NCBI GenBank assembly: GCA_000697665.1
Contig: KL197762.1
Span: 32,541 to 96,540 of the forward strand
Length of the DNA stretch: 64,000 nucleotides
Reading direction: 5' to 3'
Origin: Jaapia argillacea MUCL 33604
Lineage: Eukaryota > Basidiomycota > Agaricomycetes > Jaapiales > Jaapiaceae
Shown here: piece after piece, positions 56,101 through 64,000 of the stretch
How positions within the stretch are numbered: the first letter of the stretch is position 1
Layout of the letters: each line of letters starts with the position of its first letter
Notes under the pieces: model-generated
Told to the model about the DNA's origin: nothing
Databases searched by the model: none
The model's input: only the letters and a program-made list of their open reading frames with translations
Program-made: the position numbers and the translations under genes

Positions 56101-59100
56101 ACACCGGAGATATCCAACAAAGCAATTTTATACAAGGCAGGAGACAAGTCAGACAACCAATCTGCTCTTGCACAATCTCCACACTTGTGTAGAATGCTAC
56201 CCGCAAGTTCTGGACAAAGGTGGTTAACAGTGCCTATCTTGGTCGATGATTCTGCTCCATTTAATCTCCTTTGGGTCATCAAAGTGCTGAAGGACCCAAA
56301 TGAGTTCTGGCTACCCTGTCTAACATAGGACATATACAACAGTATGTGTGCCTTACGATTGTCCTCTTCTGTGGGTTGTGACAGTGCTGCCCCGAAGACA
56401 CACAAGGCATGTGTGACAATTGCTGGTTACCTATGGGGATTCCTGTATGGATCCTCCAAGTTTACATGGACTTTGAGTCAAAGCTCTGCATGCAGTGCAA
56501 TGAGGTTTCTCTATTCTACTTGAACACTCGCAAACAGCTACCTCTGACACCATTTTTATCAACCTCTTTGCCTGCTCAGAATACTGCTGGTCTCGTGCTT
56601 AACTGCCTATTGCTCTATGATCCTCCTGCAAGCTCACAAGTCACTGCACCTCCTTTGATCTGGAGGCCTCACACCATTGATGGCTCAACCATTTGTCACT
56701 CCTTTCATCCTCAGCGACAATCTAACTGCACTCTATACCCAAGTTTGATAGTCAACGGAATGTTGTCCCTAGTCATGGAGGCATATTCAGCTTTTGATGA
56801 AAGTATAGTCCTCAGTGATAAATGTCTACTGGCTATGATCAGCTTTGGACCCAACACTCCCAGTACTCTGCTATTGTCTATCTTGAACTATATAATTGTC
56901 TTGATGACTTGTCTTCGCCAAGATCTCCTGTACCCTGAAATCCAAGTCTTGGTGTATTGGAATCAATCTTTGGGTTACAATGACATGGACCAAATGGAAG
57001 ATTGGCAGAAGATCCAAGGGTTGTTGAAGTCTTGGGGGGCTGGGAGAGATGTAGACCATTTAAACAGACACTCAGAGGATAAAAACAACCATTGGGATCA
57101 GGTATGGCTAGGATGGCGTAGTTCATTATCCCCATCTCCTACTTGTACAACACCAGCGAGTCTATACTCCCTTACAACCAAGGGTTCTTTCACAATCAGA
57201 TCCTTGAGTGGATGTCCATTTCAGACCCCACTATCAGAGGTTGCACTTATCACTTTCAAGTTCACCCAGGGATCGGCACCTTTTTGTCCTCAACTTCCTA
57301 TCCTCATATGTAGATCCAGAAGTCCAGAATCTACAAATTTGGTAAACTGGTTGAACCAGCTGGCTACACTCTCAGCAGCAAAATTTTCTCAGGCTACAAG
57401 TTTATCACCCATCCTCAATCGCATTTTGAACCCTCCAGACAGTGAATGGCTCCCACTCTTGAATGAAGTTCAAAGATGTGAACCTGGCTCTAAACTGGTT
57501 TTGGTCTCCATTAATGCTGGTGCTCCTGGCATGTTCCATGCAGGTTCACAATCCCAGTGATTGGTTACTTCACTGAACACGAGATCTCTACCCTCCTCAA
57601 TCCTATCAAGCCCCTCATTGTCCACCTCTCTTCTTTACCCAGCTGCAGACATCGGTTCAGGCACCCAGAGGCAGCTCAGGCAAGAGCAAATACCTATTGG
57701 GTTCTCAACTGCAACTAGCACCAACAATGTTGCACTCTTGTTGTCGCTTACTTGAGAATATCTACATTCAGAGCCTCCCCTCCAACAACAATACCCCCCT
57801 GACTCACATTCTTATGAGGTCCTATCTATGCTTGCCAGTTGTCCTTGGGCATTGACAAGTGGAAAGGTCCCAGAATTCACTACTGTTTCTTATGTCCAGC
57901 ATCCAAGCTCTCTGGCTCTCCCTGCCAACTCAGGAACCACTCTGCTGAACTTGATTCTAAAACCTTTGTTTGTGGACAGGCTACCTACCAGGACACACAA
58001 TACTCAGCTATACAGAGAGGAGCCACTGAGCCACTGGGGGTTGGAATGAATACAGATAACATAGACAAGGCCTCAAGAGTTAGTCCTCAATCCACAAATG
58101 ACTGGTGCAGTCAACAAGGCCACTCATAGACTTTGCAAGAAGATACACAAGTCATATTGTTTTCTCAAGAGTTTGGACTTCTTGGATTGATGCTGTCCCT
58201 CATCGATAACTCCCTCGCCCATACACCTTTTGCAGACTCACACTCCCAACAACAGTTTGCTCCACAACCTCCTCCTTGCTTGCATACAATGCTCCCCATG
58301 ATCTTTGGGCAAAGGTAGTCAATGGCGCCCACCTTAGTTAACTATTCAGCTCTGTGCAGTCTCCTTCGAGTCACCAAAGTGCTCAAGGACCCTAACAAGT
58401 TTACTGAGCTAGCCTCGCCAATGTAGGATGTGTACATAGGTACGCATGCCTTATGATTGTCTTCTTCTGTGAGTTGTGACAGCGCAGCTCCAAAGACATG
58501 CTTTGCGTGTGTGACAATTGCTGGTTACCTATGGGAATCTCTGTCTTTAGGATGGAACTGGAATCTGTGATTGTCAATATCCTTGTGTGCTCTTCAAGGC
58601 CTCTGATGTTACCTGTTCCGTCTTCATCTCCAGCACCTGTCTTCTCAGCCAGTGCTGCTTCCCCTTCATGCTCCTGGAGACAAAAAACAACTGCAGATAC
58701 AAGTGTATTGACCACTGATGGTGAAGCCCCCTCACTGATGACAATGCTAGATCTGGAACCTTCTTCTTGTCAGCCTACTCAACTACATAAAGATCAATTT
58801 GCACTGTGTATCAAGGCTACCCTCCCTGATTGCTCGCTACAGACACCATCTACAAGTGCTCTAGCCTTATATGATCTTCTTGATGCACCACCTACCTCCA
58901 AATCAAATTTTCTCAGCTCTGACAAGACTCCATGGAGTCCACCTAGCAATTTGGGCAAAGGTGTCAAATGTTCTGCTAGTCTGGAGGACCCTGGCAAAAG
59001 CCAAACAAAGGCAAGGGGACGGTCAGAAACCCAGAGGGCTACAGAGGAGTACAAAATACATCAGAAATGGGGCATCCCTCATGCTGTAACAAACACTCCA

Positions 59101-60774
59101 GTCATGGATGATTGGTGCAGCCAGTGAAGCTCCCCTTGGATCAGACAATGCAAATCACAAGTGATATCATCCCATCTGAAGTCTGAATGCACTGTGGCAA
59201 GTGCTACCCTTGTTTCTCATTTGTTCTTATCAGGTATCAGGGGCTACCTCCTTGGCCAAATAGGCAATGAGAACGAAAGTTTTACCTCTCCATGTGGGCA
59301 CTCAAGCTTGTTGTCTCACTCAATTGTCTATGCTCCAAATAGCAAAGCCCCATTACCTTACATGATCTCAAGCTCTGTGTCATGTCCCCACAGGAATTCC
59401 ATCTCACCTTGTCAACGACCCTCTGAACCATGGACAATGAGAGTACAACCTTACTGTTGTCTACTTGATTCCTTTGGCCCCACCAATGAGACCTCATCCA
59501 ATCTCAGGTCCCTCTCACTTTCTGAGCATCACTCAATGGTGATACGAGATTTCGCTGCAACATTCACTAATGCTTCCCTTGCCATTCTACTTCTGCACTT
59601 CGGCACCAAGATAAGCTCCTCCATGCTAAAGGGCCCTATGGATGCTTGCTTGCATGCTCATTCCACATCAAGAATGGCTGTCAATGGCTGTGCCAAGGCT
59701 TGGTCCCTGGCTCTTCAGAGACACATTTACCCTGGGCTTCCTTCCTCTCAGACTCTACCACCAGCAATTAAACAATGCGACCACCCTCAAGGGTCGACCA
59801 GCATTTTGCCTCTGCCTATCACTTCTCATGCACAAACGCCTACCAAATTATGCCCTGCTAGCTACGACGCCTCTTCCTCTCAAGTATTATCTGGCAATAT
59901 ATTCAACTGTAACTGTGGCCACTTCTCGGAAAGCTGTCTTCACAGCTCAGCTACAGCCACCTCCAGCAATTATTATTTGGGGCATACACATAGGTGTGTC
60001 AGGTGCTCGCACTCCTTGCCCTTTGTCACCCTCTATCGTGAACTATATAGTTGTTTCAATCACTCCAAATCTCCACCAACCTCTCCTGTGCCCAGGAATC
60101 CCAGTCTTGGTGTACTGGTATTGGTTCTTGTGTCCCAGCAATGCAAACAAACAAAAGGATTGGTGGAATATCTGAGGATTTTTAGAACCTTGGGGGGCTG
60201 AGTGAGACACAGGCCACTCGAACAATGGAGCGTCCTCTCCCCACTCACTCCTCTCAAACTCTTGGTCTTTACGGCAATCTACTCCTTCGGTTGCATCACC
60301 ATCGTGCTGGCTCACTAGATCTCTCAGTGAGGGTAACACCAGTATTTTGGTTTCCCACATCCATTCTTGCACACTCACACCTACCAGGAGTCCTGGCTCA
60401 ACAACTACTTGTTGACTACCCATTCCACCATGAGTCCAAGCCCTTGGACCTCATCCAAAACTATGAATGCTGGTACCCCAGCTTCCATGGATGTTGGGCA
60501 CTTAGCAACTTAACCCCATTTGAGTACATATTCTAAACAAGACTCCTTGGCTCTCTTCCTCTCAACCATGAATGATCATTATAGTCAACATAGCACTACT
60601 AATGCTCACCTTCATGCCTATAGCCTACATTTTTCAATCCTTATCTCCCTTTCTAATTCACCCTCAACTTTTCTACTGGACTATATTGCAGAGAGGTGTT
60701 ACAGAGACATGAGTAATTTCTGACCAGGGGAATGGGGGGCTGATACAGAGTGGATACTTGAGAGTGGGGGGCTA

Positions 60775-61286
60775 TGTGATGGGTGTTTACTGGAGACTGT
60801 TACTCTCCAGTATCACTCTGTATTGAGTGTGGAAATAGGTTGAGCAGAGTTTGAATTGCTTCATATATTCGCGTAGTTACTCCTTCAGAATTCATTCATC
60901 ATTATCTGCATATTCACCTTCGGCCTCCTCATAGAGTGCGCCGACTGTGTGAAGTAGGCTATCGTTTAAACTTACAGGTCTTCTCAAGACTCAGCCCCAA
61001 AAGAGGGTTGAGTAGCAAGACTCTTTCTCTATTGGAATGCAACTAGGTCGTGTTCCTCCTCACTTAGGGTGTATGCAAAGATGTGCACGCCAAGTGGTCG
61101 TTCACCTCCCGAGACTGCAGACAGCTGCAGGCTCAGGAGCACGTTTATACGTGCGTAGCAACTACAGGCTACCTGTGAGTAAACCAAGGTCCTCACACCT
61201 TGATTCCAGGCTCTAGGCTCACCAGCCCCTCTGACAACACTGCAACCTCCCCTTGTGGCATGGCAAGATGTTCCTTGCCCATCACA
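60775..61286 (+). repeat. Right LTR of the large element
   Basis: 512 bp, TGTGATGGGTGTTTACTGG to TTGCCCATCACA, collinear with the left LTR throughout. Confidence 0.9.
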
Positions 61287-61450
61287 GCTAGTGGTCATAA
61301 TAACCAGCCATAATAGATATGAGTCACCTAGTTCATGCAATTGACACACTCAGTTAAGAGGTTGATTCATGAATAGGCAGCAAAGATGATGTATTTGAAA
61401 GAGAAAACTATGCAAATGCATAAGTAAATTAAAACTCTGACACCTGGCTT

Positions 61451-61506
61451 CCCACACTCAGTCCAGAGTGATACTGGAGAGTATTCCCCAATAACCACCT
61501 GTTACA
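61451..61506 (-). repeat. Inverted fragment of the same LTR start
   Basis: The reverse complement begins TGTAACAGGTGGTTATTGG and includes CTCCAGTATCACTCTG and GAGTGTGGG, matching the first 56 bases or so of the LTRs at 52603 and 60775, in the opposite orientation and only 165 bp beyond the right LTR. Confidence 0.8.
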
Positions 61507-62936
61507 CCTACTGAGTATGTTATCCATGCATTGTTTTCACTGTTGACCATTGCATTGTTCTGAATACCTCAGCACTGCCAATAGATATGTCATATTGACA
61601 TGTGGTTTTGCAGAGATTATGATCTACTATTACTGTTTCAAACCACAAGAAGACCTACAGCATAGGCTGCTAGGGTCTGGGACCAGGCAAGGTAAGTGAT
61701 AATGCAATGGTGCAAGGAAACATCAGGTTAGTAGACCATATGTTTGCCAACTCACTGGGTACATGAGTACTGAAGCAAATCTGTTAGGATGGCTCACTCT
61801 CAGTTTCAAATACTTGCCCTGTCTGCTTGATATGGGTGTAGATGTATATGGGATTTGAATGTTAGATTTCTGTCTCCTCACCCAGGTGCACCAAAACACT
61901 CAGTGCTGCTGACAAGACTTGTAGTTGGCTTACTTTCATACCTGTTGTTGAACACCTAAGTTAAGAGGATCTTTCACTAGCTAGATGTGGAAGAATTGAA
62001 TGTCTCCTCCAATGGGCCTCAGAGTGGCCAATCTTTGATTGGCTGCAGAGAGGTTACCCTTTGATGTCAATCATTAAAGCATGTTTCATTCTATACTGTT
62101 ACAATACAGCATGTCCATGGCCAGAGTCACAGGTATCTGCTAGTAGTTCCATAATTTCTAGCTTAGGCCTACTTAACCATATTAAGGAACCAAGACCACC
62201 AGCCCACTCATCATACACAACCCATAAACCTATATGGGCCCAGGTGGGCTCCACCATGGAACATAATACATTGTCACTATGGGCTGACCATAAAGTATGA
62301 GAAAAGCAGCTAAATACCCTCCAGGGAAAAGGTTTTCTTATCCCTTTTGCTTAAGTTAGGAGAACTTGGTGAATTTTTGGACAAGGACAACTCACCAGGT
62401 AGAACAGACTCCAGACTTACTCCAATATTTATAGAGATTCAACACTCATACCAGCATTGTATGTGTAAGATAACAGTTAGAAACTAAATATCACAACCAA
62501 AGTGATGCAATTTTAGAAATATTTCCTCTTTCAAAAACTTCAGAAGCCAGACGTCAAAGCCAATTTTCACCTGCATATATAATAATATTTGTTGTGACAA
62601 TACAGTACATGTGTACAGAGATGAAAGCTAATAGAAAACCATTGAGTATTACAATGATTCATCTTGAGACAGAGATAAAAAAAACAACCAAATGGCCTAG
62701 AATATTTAACAAAACCTTTACAATGTTACAGAAAAAGGAATACAGGTGGAAGTATGTAGACAATGCCTGACATGATAGTGATGACAAATGTATTTTGAAA
62801 GAGTAGCTATATGAATGCATTAAGATCTTCCTCAAAATGTATTGTAGGATAAGTGCTTATAGATGTTTTTATCTTGGTACTGAATACTTTATAGTTTATC
62901 CATCTTGATATATGTAGATACTCTCATGACAAGCTT
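61507..62936. other. No gene recognised (3' flank of the TPR gene)
   Basis: AT-rich, CpG-poor sequence with no open frame longer than 80 codons and no repeat I can relate to others in the window. Confidence 0.5.
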
Positions 62937-64000
62937 CTATTGGCCTCTCTCCATGTAAAGATGCGCCAATTTATTCCTGACTAGGCAAGTGTCATTGTGA
63001 TTTTCACCCAGCACTCTTTTCCTTATCACTAATACATCTTCTAGAAGATCTTCTGCCTCTTTCCAGAGTCTCTGCTTAGAATACAGTGTAGAAAGAGTAA
63101 TCATAGTTCTTAGTACATCTTCATGATCTTCATCTAACAACTTCTGCCTGGCCTTTAATACCTCTGCAATCAGAATCTCAGCCTCCTTCCATTGTTGTTG
63201 TTTGAAGTAAACAGAGGCCAGATTCTCCATATTTTTAAGAGTGCGACTGTCATCTTCACCCCACACCCTAAGACTAAACTCTAGAATCTTCATCTGAAGC
63301 TCTGCTTCATCTTCCCACAAATTTTGATTTGAATAGAGTAATGCTAAGTTGGCCATACTAGTAGCCACACCTAAGTGATTGGCGCCTAACAACTTCTCCT
63401 TAACTATAACCACTCTCTTCCATAGTTCTGCTGCTTCATTCCATTGACCCTTCATTTTGTAGATTTGTGCCAAATTTGACATACTATCAATTGTGTTGAT
63501 GTGCATCTCTCCAAAAGTGTCAGTGCTAATCTGCAAAATCTGTCTCTCTCGTGTTGCAGCCTTTTCCCATAACTTTAGATGAGAATATGTAGACACTAGC
63601 TTATGGATACTATCAAGTAAATTGGGATCGTTGACACCAGACTGGACTTCCTCAATCTCAACTACCTGGACCCATAGCTTTGCTGCCTCACTCCATTGCT
63701 CTTGTGCACTCCATATTGATGCTATGCTAGACATAGTATCTAATGATGTTGGAAGTATCTGGCTAGCAATCAGACTATCAGCCATTAATGCATGAGTTTC
63801 AAGCTTTTGAGCATCTTCTAGTTTTCCTAAATGGCGGTATATGGATGCCAGATGGCCCATGCTGACCAAGGTGTGAGGATGATTCTCACCTAGTGTTGAC
63901 TTTCGTTCTTGCATGACTTGAAACTCCAGCTGCTCTGCATCCTCCCACTCATCACATTCACGGTAGACCTGTGCAAAAGCAGCAGCAATCCAAGAACTCA
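62937..64000 (-). CDS. TPR-repeat (kinesin light chain type) protein, C-terminal part
   Basis: Minus-strand frame open from the right edge of the window to a stop at 62937-62939, about 353 codons, with the 5' end outside. It consists of about eight tetratricopeptide units of 42 residues, each with the pattern NLA-x-(I/V/L)Y-x5-W-x-EAE-L and a trailing (L/F)GE(N/D)H: for example MANLALLYSNQNLWEDEAEL, MENLASVYFKQQQWKEAEIL and MITLSTLYSKQRLWKEAEDL. This degenerate 42-residue TPR array is typical of the C-terminus of fungal NB-ARC-TPR proteins, which are NLR-type receptors with TPR instead of WD40 sensors; a stand-alone TPR protein is also possible because no NTPase domain is in view. The frame continues upstream of the ATG at 63914 with TPR-like sequence (QVYRECDEWEDAEQLE), so that ATG is not the start. 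No intron is needed in the visible part. The gene is CpG-poor, like the NLR gene at the other end. Confidence 0.85.
   Translation of the reverse strand, partial: SSWIAAAFAQVYRECDEWEDAEQLEFQVMQERKSTLGENHPHTLVSMGHLASIYRHLGKLEDAQKLETHALMADSLIASQILPTSLDTMSSIASIWSAQEQWSEAAKLWVQVVEIEEVQSGVNDPNLLDSIHKLVSTYSHLKLWEKAATRERQILQISTDTFGEMHINTIDSMSNLAQIYKMKGQWNEAAELWKRVVIVKEKLLGANHLGVATSMANLALLYSNQNLWEDEAELQMKILEFSLRVWGEDDSRTLKNMENLASVYFKQQQWKEAEILIAEVLKARQKLLDEDHEDVLRTMITLSTLYSKQRLWKEAEDLLEDVLVIRKRVLGENHNDTCLVRNKLAHLYMERGQ

Larger units (their letters stand above)
52603..61286 (+). mobile_element. Large LTR-bounded element without visible reverse transcriptase (LARD-like)
   Basis: Bounded by LTRs 52603-53113 and 60775-61286, each with perfect or near-perfect 9-bp inverted termini (TGTGATGGG/CCCATCACA). 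Flanks GCTGG (52598-52602) and GCTAG (61287-61291) match at four of five bases, an aged target duplication. A purine-rich tract (GAGAGTGGGGGG) precedes the right LTR. The 7.7-kb interior has a gag-like helical segment (near 54410-54850), then modules that recur: a DW(Y/C)...SPW(V/I)RQ-type motif near 55460, 58095 and 59110, and a protease-like plus C-terminal module near 56220-56450 and 58310-58530. No reverse transcriptase, RNase H or integrase motif was found on either strand. It is broken, with many breaks. LTRs differ chiefly at CpG sites. A partial inverted copy lies at 19144-23770. Confidence 0.75.

Noticed and set aside
56409-57560. 383-codon open frame as a host gene
   Set aside because: It lies between the two LTRs of the large element and shares modules with other parts of that element and with 19144-23770.
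62061-62300. Plus-strand open frame of 79 codons
   Set aside because: Short, no motif, in AT-rich flank of the TPR gene.

Overview
The window looks like a repeat-rich chromosome region of a filamentous basidiomycete, most likely an agaricomycete. It has short GT-AG introns of about 50-60 nt, a NACHT-WD40 gene of the fungal NLR type, a TPR-repeat gene, and the usual agaricomycete mobile elements: Copia and chromoviral Gypsy LTR elements, a Plavaka-type (Tnp2-like, CACTA) transposase and a Helitron. The species cannot be named from the sequence. There are two assembly gaps (14377-15327 and 42556-43334).

Layout. 1-288: the 3' end of a short-chain dehydrogenase gene. 289-3180: CpG-normal DNA with no recognised gene apart from one weak small candidate. 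3181-8521: a multi-exon NLR gene (N-terminal C2-like and helical regions, NACHT, 14 WD40 repeats of exactly 129 bp) with one frame shift. 8522-16231: repeats, including a solo LTR inside another LTR, a broken minus-strand gene with two look-alike introns, three copies of an AT-rich tandem-unit repeat, and a probable tRNA-derived SINE. 16232-19143: partial Copia element (minus). 19144-23770: inverted partial copy of the large LTR element found whole at 52603-61286. 24016-28620: second Copia element (plus). 28780-32115: Plavaka-type transposase split by a solo LTR. 32316-33680: N-terminal piece of a Helitron protein (minus). 34199-52174: three chromoviral Gypsy copies in different orientations, one carrying a CpG-rich insertion of 1.8 kb. 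52603-61286: an LTR-bounded element with no visible reverse transcriptase. 62937-64000: C-terminal part of a TPR gene that runs off the right edge.

The host genes are few. Two of the three confident ones (NACHT-WD40 and TPR) belong to repeat-sensor architectures that fungi use in non-self recognition, and they bracket about 54 kb of nested elements. Older copies of each repeat have lost most CpG sites relative to younger copies, which suggests methylation followed by deamination. The same loss is seen in the NLR gene downstream of about position 3900, but not in its first exons.

The most unusual signals are: (1) extra reading frames between the chromodomain and the 3' LTR of the chromoviruses, in two unrelated versions, one with a CCHC zinc knuckle; (2) a primer-binding site complementary to the predicted 5' end of the element's own transcript; (3) LTR arrays of ACAATG and GATA motifs; (4) a perfect 62-bp inverted repeat abutting an LTR; (5) a large LTR element built from duplicated protease-like modules.
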